Both the position numbers and the translations under genes were made by a program. DNA of 64,000 nt, from NCBI GenBank assembly GCA_028571325.1, contig CP116767.1, positions 835,150 through 899,149 on the forward strand. The letters are read 5' to 3'. Below are positions 51,065 to 61,217 of the stretch, piece after piece (position 1 is the stretch's first letter; every line of letters begins with the position of its first letter). The notes under the pieces were generated by a model. It saw only the letters and a program-made list of their open reading frames with translations. It searched no databases and had not been told where the DNA came from. The DNA is from Wolbachia endosymbiont of Ctenocephalides felis wCfeF. GTDB taxonomy: Bacteria > Pseudomonadota > Alphaproteobacteria > Rickettsiales > Anaplasmataceae.

Positions 51065-51601
51065 GTGTGGGTTGTGAGGTTTTTATACCTTTTGCTTTTG
51101 TTGTTGTGTTTTTCTCTGTATTACTATGCAGGTCCTATATCTTCGTCATGCCCAAAAGCTACAGTTTGCTTCTCGCCTGAAGAAGACTGTGCTGTGCCGA
51201 TAATCAACGAGATAGATCAGTCTAAAGAATCCATCTTAGTTCAAGAATATACATTTACTCTTAAAGCGGTTGCGAATGCTTTGGTTAATGCTAAGGAGCG
51301 TGGCGTTGATGTTAAAGTCATTTTAGATAAATCGCAACTTTACTCGAAATATAGTGTTATAAATGAATTGTTTGCAAGTGGAATACCAGTTTGGATTGAT
51401 GATAAGCTAAAAATCGCCCATAATAAGGTAATAATTGTAGATAATCAAAAAGTCATCACAGGGTCATTTAACCTTAGCAAAACAGCCAAAAAAGGAAATG
51501 CTGAGAATCTATTAATTATTAAAGAATACCCTGAATTAGTTCAGCAGTATGTAAAAAACTGGGAGACACGAAAGTCACAATCTTATCAATACGCTCCCTA
51601 G
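51065..51601 (+). CDS. Secreted phospholipase D-family protein
   Basis: 178 residues with an N-terminal signal or anchor helix (about 4-21) and one PLD/Nuc domain: HKD motif H119-N-K121...D126 (HNKVIIVDNQ), GSFN (133-136) and a downstream Glu. Single-HKD proteins act as dimers; members include the Nuc endonuclease and rickettsial Pld implicated in escape from vacuoles. Substrate (lipid or nucleic acid) cannot be told from sequence. Start is GTG 51065 or GTG 51074; both lack a strong ribosome site. Confidence 0.85.
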   Translation: MWVVRFLYLLLLLLCFSLYYYAGPISSSCPKATVCFSPEEDCAVPIINEIDQSKESILVQEYTFTLKAVANALVNAKERGVDVKVILDKSQLYSKYSVINELFASGIPVWIDDKLKIAHNKVIIVDNQKVITGSFNLSKTAKKGNAENLLIIKEYPELVQQYVKNWETRKSQSYQYAP

Positions 51602-51692
51602 GTACTTGCTGAAAAGTAGTGGAAAGAAGTTTTCTAGTTGATTGATGTAATTGCGCATGCTATAATAAGTTAAAGGTTTTAGGAATTAGGCA

Positions 51693-52232
51693 ATGGATTA
51701 TATAAACGATGCTGCTGGTAGTTACACTACCATTCATGATTTTTTTCACAATAACGGAGCAGGAGACTATAAAGTTCAATGCAGTTACAACGGTGTGCCT
51801 TATGCAGCTGATGAGTGCATACATGCCGGAGATAAGTTCTACGCTGACAATTTTATGGACTCGCATTATGGTAGGGAGATAAAAATGTACCCTCAAAGTG
51901 AACTTTTAGCTAAAGAATATGCTGGGAATATGCTGCCTGTTTCAATATCACTGGATAAGGATTTAATAAAGATAAAAGACTGTCAGAAAAAAGCTGAATT
52001 TGCAGAACTAGGAGGGAAGTCAGATGATCTAGTGTATGATAAGCAAGAGCATATAAAGTGCCACACAACGGAGTTATCATATGACAATGTTTGTGCTTAT
52101 CGTAACAAAACTTCAACACTTAACATTAGACATGATGCGCCAAGTGATCCGCAATATAGTTTAAATATAGCATTTACAAAGGTTAATGATAATAAACCAG
52201 GGTTTTGGCAAAAACTTAAAAACATGTTTTAG
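51693..52232 (+). CDS. Hypothetical protein, 179 residues
   Basis: ATG 51693 follows TTAGG. Soluble, Asp/Tyr/His-rich, with five or so cysteines, and no signal peptide or membrane helix. N-terminal half begins MDYINDAAGSYTTIHDFFHN; the C-terminus ends with GFWQKLKNMF, possibly amphipathic. I do not recognise it. The codon pattern looks like real coding DNA, and it lies between the PLD and PgpA-like genes on the same strand. Confidence 0.65.
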   Translation: MDYINDAAGSYTTIHDFFHNNGAGDYKVQCSYNGVPYAADECIHAGDKFYADNFMDSHYGREIKMYPQSELLAKEYAGNMLPVSISLDKDLIKIKDCQKKAEFAELGGKSDDLVYDKQEHIKCHTTELSYDNVCAYRNKTSTLNIRHDAPSDPQYSLNIAFTKVNDNKPGFWQKLKNMF

Positions 52233-52350
52233 CTAAAGTAGCATTCTTCTCAATGGAAAGATTTTGTGTATGCTTGCTTTATTTGTCTTGAACTATTGAT
52301 AAGTCTGTTACAATAAAGTATAACTCTATTAGCTAAATATTACTTGAGAC

Positions 52351-53097
52351 ATGGAGACTTTTTGGACAGCCTTGGAAAAGATATTGGGCAAAGTTTTTCC
52401 TGCTAAAATAGTGAGCTCTTTTTTAGGAATAGGGTACTTACCAGGTTGGCAGAACTATTGGTCTTCTTTTTTAATATTATTTGTTACCGATATCATATTG
52501 GTTCTCATATACGGAGGAGATTTTATATTATACAAAATGCCAAATTCGGGCGTAGTTGTAGCTGCTATTTTTGTGAAGTTGGCAATAGTTATATTAGTAC
52601 TACAATTAGTTGGAATATCCATTTTTCATACTCAAGACCCTTCAGCAAACAGTGGTGAGAATATAGTAATACAAATAGCGTCAGGGCAAGTGCTGACTGT
52701 TGCGCTTTCAATGCCAGCAATAATGTCAATTTATCATTCTATAAGTAAACTCTATGGAAGCATATGTAAGCAGATACTTCAATGTCCGTTTTGGTTTAAT
52801 GATTTCATGCACTTGTTCTTTTTCTTTATTATACCTTATGCATTTTTTAATATTGTGGAAGTGATAAAACCTTGGCCAATAAGTTCGATACAGCTCAGTT
52901 ATAACAATGCAATATCAATTACATTTGAGGGAATTTTTCATACGTTTTATGCAGTAATTTTGCTGTATTTGACTGCATTTATATTCTGCGATTTAACTAT
53001 GCATAACGCAATTGTCATAAACAAGAGCATAATTCAGTATGTGAAAGAAAATTCAGTAGTCTTGAGTGACTACTTGCATAACGCTCTAAAAAAATAA
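52351..53097 (+). CDS. Degenerate PgpA-like membrane protein
   Basis: 248 residues, about five helices. Three islands match phosphatidylglycerophosphatase A in order: GIGYLPG (26-32), IVIQIASGQ (105-113; PgpA has IV-x-DE-x2-G), and FNIVEVIKPWPI (166-177; PgpA has FRILDMWKPWPI). The acidic residues thought to be catalytic are missing: DE is replaced by QI, and the IDD of the last motif by ITF. The protein is also longer than usual PgpA (~170). It may be a catalytically dead paralogue with another role; the alternative is an unrelated membrane protein with chance similarity, which KPWPI makes less likely. Confidence 0.6.
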   Translation: METFWTALEKILGKVFPAKIVSSFLGIGYLPGWQNYWSSFLILFVTDIILVLIYGGDFILYKMPNSGVVVAAIFVKLAIVILVLQLVGISIFHTQDPSANSGENIVIQIASGQVLTVALSMPAIMSIYHSISKLYGSICKQILQCPFWFNDFMHLFFFFIIPYAFFNIVEVIKPWPISSIQLSYNNAISITFEGIFHTFYAVILLYLTAFIFCDLTMHNAIVINKSIIQYVKENSVVLSDYLHNALKK

Positions 53098-53152
53098 ATA
53101 TTGAATAGTACCTATTTGCTTATATATTCAGTATAAAAAGTATGCAGTTTAC

Positions 53153-53992
53153 GTGAACCTACAAAGTATAATAAAGGGATTGCAAGATTTTTGGGCTGGT
53201 GAAGGATGCACCATACTCCATCCGTACACATCCGAAGTTGGAGCTGGAACGTTGCATCCTGCAACAATCATGTCAGCAATTGACGCAAAGCCAACAAAGA
53301 TTGCGTATCTACAACCAGTAATTAGGCCAGCAGATGGACGCTATGGTGATAATCCTAATCGCTTATATCAACACCATCAATACCAAGTTATAATCAAACC
53401 TTCTGGTAATAATTTGCAGGATGTTTACTTAAGTAGCTTAAAGGCTCTTGGCATATCCACAGAGAAGTATGATATTAAATTTATTGAAGATGATTGGGAA
53501 AACCCAAGTGTTGGTGCATCAGGGCTTGGGTGGGAAGTTACATGCAACGGGATGGAAGTAACACAACTTACTTATATACAGCAAGTAGGAGGTATTGACT
53601 GCAAAATAATTCCTGGTGAGGTGGCGTATGGGTTGGAGCGCTTAGCAATGTGCATACAGGGTGTGGATAATGTTTACGATATAATTTGGAACGATAGCGG
53701 CGTAACTTATGGAGATATTTTTAAACAAAGAGAATATGAATTTTCTCACCTAGCGCTTGATTATTATGATACTAAAGTGGTACAGCAGCAGTTTGAGGAC
53801 ACAGAAAAACTATGTAAATTTCTTATTGGAAAAGAATTACCAGTAGCAGCTTATGACCAATGCGTTAAAACTAGCCACCTACTTAATCTGCTTGATGCAA
53901 GAGGTGTGCTTGGTGTGAATGAGCGCACAGTGTATATTGGTAGAGTTAGAGAGCTAACAAAAAAATGTTGTGAGTTATATATGAGTAAGTAA
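53153..53992 (+). CDS. glyQ: Glycyl-tRNA synthetase alpha subunit
   Basis: 279 residues, GTG start. Contains LQDFWAGEGCTILHPY, HPATIMSAI, LQPVIRPADGRYGDNPNRL (split here) and YGLERLAMC, the class II core of the bacterial alpha2beta2 enzyme. The glyS ATG follows 3 bases after its stop. Confidence 0.97.
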   Translation: MNLQSIIKGLQDFWAGEGCTILHPYTSEVGAGTLHPATIMSAIDAKPTKIAYLQPVIRPADGRYGDNPNRLYQHHQYQVIIKPSGNNLQDVYLSSLKALGISTEKYDIKFIEDDWENPSVGASGLGWEVTCNGMEVTQLTYIQQVGGIDCKIIPGEVAYGLERLAMCIQGVDNVYDIIWNDSGVTYGDIFKQREYEFSHLALDYYDTKVVQQQFEDTEKLCKFLIGKELPVAAYDQCVKTSHLLNLLDARGVLGVNERTVYIGRVRELTKKCCELYMSK

Positions 53993-53995
53993 CAT

Positions 53996-56113
53996 ATGTC
54001 GTCACAATTATTATTTGAATGCCTTTCAGAAGAAATACCACCGAGAATGCAAAGTTCAGCTGCAGCTCAAGTTAAGAGTTATGTTGCTAATGCTTTCAAT
54101 AAAAATAATGTGAAATTTGTATCTATAGAGGTTTTTATAACAGCACGTCGCATCACTCTTTTTATTGATAATATAAGCATTTCGGGACTAAAGGGCACTA
54201 ATGACGAAGTTAAAGGACCAAATGTCAACGCACCAAAAAGTGCCGTTGAAGGTTTTTTAAGGAAAAATGGAAAAAGTGAGACAGATTTATTCGTTCGCAA
54301 GGTAGGTAATGGAGACTTCTACTTCATCAAAAAAGATGTTTGCTCATTTAATGTCCAAGAGTTTCTCAAAAATCTACTAGAGGAGATGTTGAAAAATTTC
54401 TCTTGGCCAAAAAGCATGAGGTGGAGTGAAGGAAAAGAAAGATGGGTTAGGCCAATTAAAAACATTCTATGTATTTTGAATGATGAGATAATACCTGTGT
54501 CTTTTGCAGGAGTCACAGCACGCAACGTAACATATGGCCATAGATTTCTCTCAAGTGGTATAGCGCTCACTGCTGAAACACCTAAAGACTACTTTGCATT
54601 GCTAGAAAAAAACAATGTCATTCTCCAACCGGATAAAAGAAAACAATTTATACTGGAGCAGATCAATAAATTCACAAAAGAGCAGAGTTTACAACTCGAA
54701 GAAAACGATTATTTACTGAACGAATTAACGGGGCTTATAGAATGGCCGATTGTGCTGTTTGGCAAAGTGAATCAAGAAAAGTCATCTGGACTACCGAAGG
54801 AAGTAGTTCTTAGCATAATCAATACACAGCAAAAATACCTTGCTTTAAGCAATGGACAAAGAATTTCGCACTTTGTCACTGTTGTCAACGTTAACAATGA
54901 TGAAGTTGTCAAGGGGCACGAAAGAATATTAGAAGCACGTCTCGCCGATGCCCAGTTTTTGATATCTCAGGATAAAAAGGAAAATCTGGATTATTATGTC
55001 AAGAAATTAGATTCGATATTGTTTCATGCTTCTCTCGGTAGCGTTGGAGAAAAAGTAAAGCGCATTATAGCTCTATCGAAATATATAGCCATATATGTTC
55101 CGCGTGCTCCACTAATTAAAGTTGAGCGTGCTGCATATTTAGCAAAGGCAGATCTTGCAACGTCGATAGTAAAAGAGTTTCCAGAGTTGCAAGGAACAAT
55201 GGGCGGGTATTATGCTTCTTACTTTCGAGAGGATGAAGAAATAGTGGAAGCTATAACTGAGCATTATAAGCCAATCGGATCAGAGCAAGAAGGTCCTAAG
55301 TCTCCTGCTGCAATTGCTGTGGCCATTGCTGATAAAGTAGATAGTTTAGTTGGTTTGATTGCAGCAGGTGAAAAGATTTCTGGCTCATATGATCAGTTTG
55401 GTCTGCGAAGAATGACAATTGGTGTAATTAGAACAATACTTGAGAATAATTTGCATGTTCCAATTAAGCTATTGATAGATAAGTCGGTGTCTCTATATTC
55501 AAAACTCACATTTACTGAGGATGTAACATCATTTGATCAATCTAATAAGCCGAGTAAGGAAAAAATTCCAGAACTAGTGCTTAGATTCTTCCTGGAAAGA
55601 TTCAAGGTTATTTTAAGGAACAAGGGTATAAGACAAGATGTTGTAAGTTCAATATTATATAAAACTGATATTAATGATCTGCTAACAGCAGAAAAGCAAA
55701 CTGTTGTATTAGATCATTATCTTAGTACACCTGAAGGCGAACAGGTTCTAAGCACTTATAAAAGGGTCAGTAACATAGTTAATAAAGCAGAAAAAAATGA
55801 CAACACCACTTACAGTATATCTTATAATAAGAAGTTTTTGATTGATAGTGAAGAAATAGCACTATCAAATTGTGCTGTGGCTGTTTGTAAAAGCATTAAA
55901 CAAGCAATAAAAAATGGTTACTTCAATACAGCACTTGATGAACTTACTGGTTTTGCTCCATTTATCAACCAATTTATGGACAGTGTAAAGATTAACTGCG
56001 ATTCTGACAAGCTGAGAAAAAATAGGTTGTCTTTGCTTGCGAGTGTTGTTTCCATCTTTCATTTAGTAGCAGATTTTAGCCTCATACAAGTCAAACAATG
56101 GGCCATGTCATAA
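53996..56113 (+). CDS. glyS: Glycyl-tRNA synthetase beta subunit
   Basis: 705 residues, normal length. N-terminal LLFECLSEEIPPRMQ and central KSMRWSEG and PIKNILCIL patterns identify the beta subunit, which binds tRNA-Gly. It is paired with glyQ; its last 16 bases overlap the uvrC start. Confidence 0.97.
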   Translation: MSSQLLFECLSEEIPPRMQSSAAAQVKSYVANAFNKNNVKFVSIEVFITARRITLFIDNISISGLKGTNDEVKGPNVNAPKSAVEGFLRKNGKSETDLFVRKVGNGDFYFIKKDVCSFNVQEFLKNLLEEMLKNFSWPKSMRWSEGKERWVRPIKNILCILNDEIIPVSFAGVTARNVTYGHRFLSSGIALTAETPKDYFALLEKNNVILQPDKRKQFILEQINKFTKEQSLQLEENDYLLNELTGLIEWPIVLFGKVNQEKSSGLPKEVVLSIINTQQKYLALSNGQRISHFVTVVNVNNDEVVKGHERILEARLADAQFLISQDKKENLDYYVKKLDSILFHASLGSVGEKVKRIIALSKYIAIYVPRAPLIKVERAAYLAKADLATSIVKEFPELQGTMGGYYASYFREDEEIVEAITEHYKPIGSEQEGPKSPAAIAVAIADKVDSLVGLIAAGEKISGSYDQFGLRRMTIGVIRTILENNLHVPIKLLIDKSVSLYSKLTFTEDVTSFDQSNKPSKEKIPELVLRFFLERFKVILRNKGIRQDVVSSILYKTDINDLLTAEKQTVVLDHYLSTPEGEQVLSTYKRVSNIVNKAEKNDNTTYSISYNKKFLIDSEEIALSNCAVAVCKSIKQAIKNGYFNTALDELTGFAPFINQFMDSVKINCDSDKLRKNRLSLLASVVSIFHLVADFSLIQVKQWAMS

Positions 56114-57918
56114 ATGTTCAGGCAATAAAAAAGCAAATCGAGTTATCCCCACAGTCTTGTGGTGTGTATAAGATGATAGGAGAGAGGGATAAGGTTTTAT
56201 ACGTTGGAAAAGCAAAAAACTTAAAATCGAGGTTATCTAGCTACCTTAGATATGAAAACCTTTCTGAACGAATCAAAGTTATGCTCTCACAAATTGTTGA
56301 GGTTAAGACCTTTCTAACTGAAAATGAAGTGGATGCACTGCTTCTTGAAGCGCAGTTAATAAAATCACTGAAGCCACCTTATAATATTGTGCTCAAGGAT
56401 GGGAAATCTTATCCTTACATAACAATTTCCAAACACGATTACCCAAGAATAGCACGATACAGAGGCAAATTTAAAAAGGATGAGTTTCACTATTATGGTC
56501 CCTTTCCATCTGCTGATGCTGTTAAGCAGACTATATTGTCATTGCAAAAAGCTTTCCTTTTGAGAGTATGTTCAGATCGATATTTCTCCTCAACAAAAAG
56601 ACCATGTCTTGAGTATCAAGTTAAGCGCTGCTCAGCACCGTGCGTAAATAAAATCACGAAAGATGATTACTGCCAATCAGTAAAACAAGCACGAGATACA
56701 TTGCTTGGAAGAAATAAGGAAGTAAAAGAACAATTACTTTCCGCAATGAGAAAGTGCAGCAGTGAGGAAAATTATGAGCTTGCTGCTGTATATAGAGATC
56801 GAATAAAATTTCTTGAGCAAATTCAAATGCAGCGAACAGATTTTTCTTTTGAAAAAGATGCAGACTTTTTCAGCATTGTACGTGAAGAGGATCTGGCATG
56901 CATTGGTGTGTTATCGTTCAGAAATAAAGACAACTATGGAAGCACTCCCTACTTTGTCGAAAACTGCAATGACCATCCAGATGATGAAATTTTATCCACC
57001 TTTCTGATCAATTTGTATAATTCAGCTAACATACCTCCAGCACAAATTTATGTTCCTAGTTTTGTTACAGGTAAGGAAATCGTTGAACAGGCACTACGTA
57101 ACATTACTCAAAAAACAATAAAAGTTTTGCATGCAAAAAATAAAAAAGAACATAGTTTGTTGAAATTCGTTTATGATAATTCTCAGCATAGCTTGGAGCA
57201 GAAGCTTACTGATTATAAAAACAGTCTGGAAAAACTTGAAGGGCTTAGTAAAGTTTTCTCGTTACCAAATGTTCCAAAGCGTATCGAGGTTTATGATAAT
57301 AGCCACATATCTGGAAATCAACAAGTTGGCGTGATGATTGTTGCAGGGCAGGAAGGTTTTTTAAAAAGTGAATACAGAAAATTTACTATAAAAGAAGAAA
57401 TTTCAGGTGATGACTATAAAATGATGAGAGAAGTGCTAACCAGACGTTTCTCTGGCAAGATAAAGGACATAATTCCTGATTTTCTATTGATTGATGGCGG
57501 GCCTGGGCATGTTTCCATAGTAAAAAATGTATTAGATATATTGAATGTAAATGTTCCTTTTGCTTGCATGGCAAAGGGCTCCTATCGCAATGCAGGAAAT
57601 GAGAGATTTTACATGCCGGGCAGAGAAGAGTTTACTCTAGCAAATGACAGCAAAGTCATGCTCTATTTACAATCGCTACGCAATGAGGCTCATCGTTTTG
57701 CAGTCGCTTCACATAGAAAAAAGCGCGATAAACAGTTTTTCGTTTCACCGTTAAGTAAAATAACTGGCATTGGTAACAAAAGAAAAAATGCGTTGATGTC
57801 TCATTTTGGTTCAGTGGAAAACATAAGCAAAGCTTCCCTGGCTGAAATTCAAAGTGTAGCTAGGATTAGTAAAGAATTAGCAAAAGCTGTTCTTAAACAC
57901 TTAAATAACAAAGAATAG
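56098..57918 (+). CDS. uvrC: UvrABC excinuclease subunit C
   Basis: Makes the dual incision in nucleotide excision repair. 606 residues: GIY-YIG domain at the N-terminus (CGVYKMIGERDKVLYVGKAK), a Cys cluster, the UVR motif (about 200-235), an RNase H-like C-terminal nuclease (IEVYDNSHISG, LLIDGGPGH), and helix-hairpin-helix repeats (about 550-600). Start overlaps glyS by 16 bases. Confidence 0.97.
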   Translation: MGHVINVQAIKKQIELSPQSCGVYKMIGERDKVLYVGKAKNLKSRLSSYLRYENLSERIKVMLSQIVEVKTFLTENEVDALLLEAQLIKSLKPPYNIVLKDGKSYPYITISKHDYPRIARYRGKFKKDEFHYYGPFPSADAVKQTILSLQKAFLLRVCSDRYFSSTKRPCLEYQVKRCSAPCVNKITKDDYCQSVKQARDTLLGRNKEVKEQLLSAMRKCSSEENYELAAVYRDRIKFLEQIQMQRTDFSFEKDADFFSIVREEDLACIGVLSFRNKDNYGSTPYFVENCNDHPDDEILSTFLINLYNSANIPPAQIYVPSFVTGKEIVEQALRNITQKTIKVLHAKNKKEHSLLKFVYDNSQHSLEQKLTDYKNSLEKLEGLSKVFSLPNVPKRIEVYDNSHISGNQQVGVMIVAGQEGFLKSEYRKFTIKEEISGDDYKMMREVLTRRFSGKIKDIIPDFLLIDGGPGHVSIVKNVLDILNVNVPFACMAKGSYRNAGNERFYMPGREEFTLANDSKVMLYLQSLRNEAHRFAVASHRKKRDKQFFVSPLSKITGIGNKRKNALMSHFGSVENISKASLAEIQSVARISKELAKAVLKHLNNKE

Positions 57919-57924
57919 ACGCAG

Positions 57925-58000
57925 AGGTGTGGTTAAGATGCAAGCAAAAAGACTTTAAACTTTAGCCTCAAACCACACTATACCGCCATCTCATTCTAAC
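57925..58000. repeat. Left inverted-repeat arm around DUF1016 gene
   Basis: About 75 bases that match the inverse of 59213-59294 imperfectly; the best part is the ~50 bases from AGGTGTGGTTAAGA to CCTCAAACCACA. The remaining 58001-58047 shows no feature. Confidence 0.6.
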
Positions 58001-58047
58001 AATTTTGCTATTCAATTGCCCCGCTGACTTGCCTTTTGTGTTACTAA

Positions 58048-59099
58048 TCATTTTCTTGACTTTTCTTGGAGCCGTTCATATTTTTCACGAGCTATAGAGA
58101 TAGCTTTTCTCAACTTCTCCTCAAGGATTTTCTTAGGGGGTAGCTGTGTTAAATATTGCGCAACGTGAATATTAGACCCCTCAAGCTCCAGTATTCTATA
58201 TCTTCTTGATCCTTATCGGCACATAAAATAATCCCTAGAGGTTTTTCTTCATCTGGTTTTCGTTCATTTTTATCTAACCAATTCAAGTACCACTCCATTT
58301 GTCCTTTATAGGCTGGTTCAAACCGACCGATTTTTAGTTCTATTGCAATAAGACGCCTTAATCCTCTATGAAAAAATAGCAGGTCTAGATACCTATCAGA
58401 TGCTTTAGTGCTCATCCTTTTTTGACGTGTCACAAAACAAAAATCGTTGCCAAACTTTTGTAAAAATTTTATCAATTCATCCAAAATCGTGTTTTCTAGA
58501 TCAGTCTCACTATGACTTGATGGCAATTCCACAAAGTTAAGAAAGTATGGATCGTGAAAAATGAATTCGGGTGCTAACGTATTTTCCTCACTTAACTGTT
58601 TGATGCTTTGTCTTATGAAGTCCTCAGGCTTTTTTGCTAATGCCGTGCGTTCATATAACATAGTATCGATTTTACTACGTAGTGTTCTAACACTCCATCT
58701 TTCAATACGACACATTTCTAAATAGTAGCTGCGCTTCAAGTCATCAGAAATTGCAATAATTTCTACAAAGTGTGACCAACTCAATTGTTGTGACAGTGTC
58801 GCGACAATTTCTTGATCAGGAAAGAGCTTGGAGAATTGCACCATCCGAAATAATGAGGCTCTATCAAATCCACGTCCATATTTAATCTGAAGTTCTTTTG
58901 CAAGTTGGGGGATGATTCGTTTGCCATAGTCTGCACGTTTGTGTTTTAAGATTTCCTGGTCTATTCTAAAGCCAATTTCCCAATTTAATAACACTAAAGT
59001 AGAATTGAACTGCGTGGAGAGATGATTCTTTGCTCTATCTATTAAATTACTGATATCCCCTAATAAACCAGTAGTGATATCCATCAACGCTATTTTCAA
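58048..59099 (-). pseudogene. DUF1016 (YhcG-type) PD-(D/E)XK nuclease, frameshifted near C-terminus
   Basis: The main frame gives 316 residues (59099-58149) with the DUF1016 N-terminal domain (LLNWEIGFRIDQEIL...ADYGKRII) and the nuclease core DRYLDLLFFHRGLRRLIAIE(LK). It then ends in a nonsense tail, LRGLIFTLRNI. A one-base deletion near 58190 explains this: the next frame continues with LELEGSNIHVAQYLTQLPPK and a Lys-rich helix to a stop at 58048-58050, the usual DUF1016 C-terminus. The loss of ~45 residues may or may not inactivate it. Inverted repeats flank the gene, suggesting a mobile unit. Confidence 0.85.
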
Positions 59100-59212
59100 T
59101 ATAAAGGACCATTATAGCACAAAAACTAACTTTCTTGGATTTTAGCATACCGAAAAAACATCCACTCACTACCTTATGAAACGCTGCGAAGCGGCAGAAA
59201 ATGGTTGAACAA

Positions 59213-59294
59213 GCTAGAAAAATGGGCTAAATACGGTGTAATGTGGTTTGAGGCAAAAATTTAAAGTCTTTTCACTTGTGTCTTAACCATACCT
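59213..59294. repeat. Right inverted-repeat arm around DUF1016 gene
   Basis: Partner of 57925-58000. The rest of the 59100-59390 gap, including a GC-richer patch near 59180-59200, contains no gene that I can support. Confidence 0.6.
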
Positions 59295-59392
59295 TTGAAC
59301 AGATACGAACAGACTTCTTGCATACTAAAAAGCAGTCATTTTAACATTGGTGTTTTTCGTGTGCTTTCAAATTGCCTCAGATAAAATATTTA

Positions 59393-59835
59393 AGAAATTT
59401 ACCAAGCGAGAAAAAAAGGCAAAAGAAGCCCTGGTCGGTAGCTAATTATTTATATGTACCTCAAATATCGGCGTTTTTATTCTCAGCGCTACGATTCAGC
59501 TACTTTTAAATGCAAATAACCAAAACTACAAACGTTAAGAATTTTACTGAGCGGAAAAAAAGGCAAAAAAACTCTAAGGCAGCTAGTATTCAAATTCTCC
59601 CTTGTCTATTTGACGTTCTATACTGTCTTAAACGACTTATAAGCGCGTTTCAGCTTGTATAGGCAAAAACCAGAAGTTTTAAAAAGACGTAAGGTGCACA
59701 TAGTGCAAAAATTTAAACATGAGACGCCAAATACCCTAAGTTTTTTGTCATTAACCTGCACAGATTGCGAAGATAAACAAATAGCTTCAGTCTCATTATA
59801 AGAGGGTTGAAAGAATTTGTCAAGTAGTTTTTTTG
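59393..59835 (-). repeat. Dispersed promoter-bearing repeat, type II copy
   Basis: Near-identical to 11223-11672 except in the promoter spacer, where the sequence is replaced but the 17-base length is kept. The ORF 59618-59878 over it is rejected. Confidence 0.8.
59795..59823 (-). promoter_or_regulatory. Consensus promoter in second type II copy
   Basis: Minus-strand TTGACA (59823-59818), 17-base spacer of different sequence from other copies, TATAAT (59800-59795). Confidence 0.65.
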
Positions 59836-59883
59836 ACCCTGTTTCTATGAACTGCTTGGATGACTCCATATAAATCACTAGAG

Positions 59884-61161
59884 TTAATAAATAGGAAAAT
59901 CATTACAAATCTTTTCAACTTTACTCTTCACTGTTTTTTCAACATTTAAGCTATTTTTGCTGATTAGTCCTTGAATTATCTCGTTTATTAAGTCTGCTAT
60001 TTCTTTAAAATTTTCCGCCCCAAGTCCACGTGTTGTTTCAGCAGCAGTACCAAAACGCAGCCCTGAAGTGATGGTTGGCTTTTCTGTGTCAAATGGTACA
60101 GAGTTTTTATTGCAGGTAATACCAGCCCTTTCAAGGCTATCTACAACGTCTTTTCCAGTCAACTTCTGTGGTCTTAAGTCAACTAGCACTATATGAGAGT
60201 CAGTGCCACCGGTTATAATGCTCAGTCCATGCTCTTGCAGCGCTTGAGCTAGCACTTTCGCATTCTCCACAACTTTTCTGCTATAAGTCTTAAACTCTGG
60301 CGCTAATGCTTCTTTAAATGCAACAGCTTTTGCAGCTATTACATGCATAAGCGGCCCACCTTGCAGCCCTGGGAAAACTGCCGATTGAATTTTTTTATGC
60401 AACGTTTCATCATCCGTCATTATTACTCCACCTCTAGGACCACGCAGAGTTTTGTGAGTCGTAGAAGTTATAACATGCGCATATCCAGCAGGTGATGGAT
60501 ATTCGCCCGCTGCAATAAGCCCCGCATAGTGAGCAATATCGGCAAGTAAATACGCACCAACTTTATCTGCGATCTCGCGAAAACGCTTGAAGTCTATCTT
60601 TCTTGGATAAGCAGAAGCACCAGCTATGATCAGTTTTGGCTTATACTCAAGTGCCAGCCTTTCTACCTCGTCCATATCGAGCAGATAAGTGTCTTTGCTG
60701 ACTGTATACTGAATCGACTTAAACCATTTACCAGAAAGGCTTGGTGCTGCACCATGAGTTAGGTGTCCGCCACAACTCAGCGATAATCCAAGTATCGTAT
60801 CGCCTGGAGTAAGCAATGAAGCAAACACTGCTTGGTTTGCCTGAGAACCAGAATGAGGTTGAACGTTCGCAAATTTAACACCAAACAGTTTACAGAGCCT
60901 CTCTATAGCTAGACTTTCGACCTTATCCGCATATTCACAACCACAGTAGTACCTTTTCCCTGGATAACCTTCCGCATATTTATTAGTCAGAAAAGAGCCT
61001 TGTGCCTCCATCACTGCTTTACTTGCAAAATTTTCTGATGCAATCAGTTGCAGTTGCGACCTTTGACGCTGCAATTCCTTCTCTATAGATTGATAAATTT
61101 CGCCATCAAAAGACTTTAAATCATTTTTAAAACTGCAGATTCCTTCTGAAACACTTGTCAT
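59884..61161 (-). CDS. glyA: Serine hydroxymethyltransferase
   Basis: Interconverts serine and glycine while charging tetrahydrofolate. 425 residues, normal. [19 protein letters not shown] [20 protein letters not shown], the PLP-binding [13 protein letters not shown] (Lys about 236), and a conserved [10 protein letters not shown] region. It is the first-strand neighbour of an MFS gene 57 bases upstream and may share its transcript. Confidence 0.97.
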   Translation of the reverse strand: MTSVSEGICSFKNDLKSFDGEIYQSIEKELQRQRSQLQLIASENFASKAVMEAQGSFLTNKYAEGYPGKRYYCGCEYADKVESLAIERLCKLFGVKFANVQPHSGSQANQAVFASLLTPGDTILGLSLSCGGHLTHGAAPSLSGKWFKSIQYTVSKDTYLLDMDEVERLALEYKPKLIIAGASAYPRKIDFKRFREIADKVGAYLLADIAHYAGLIAAGEYPSPAGYAHVITSTTHKTLRGPRGGVIMTDDETLHKKIQSAVFPGLQGGPLMHVIAAKAVAFKEALAPEFKTYSRKVVENAKVLAQALQEHGLSIITGGTDSHIVLVDLRPQKLTGKDVVDSLERAGITCNKNSVPFDTEKPTITSGLRFGTAAETTRGLGAENFKEIADLINEIIQGLISKNSLNVEKTVKSKVEKICNDFPIY

Positions 61162-61217
61162 AGATCAAACTTCGTTTAACTCAATGATATTAAAATGTAT
61201 GTTCGCTACAAGCAATT

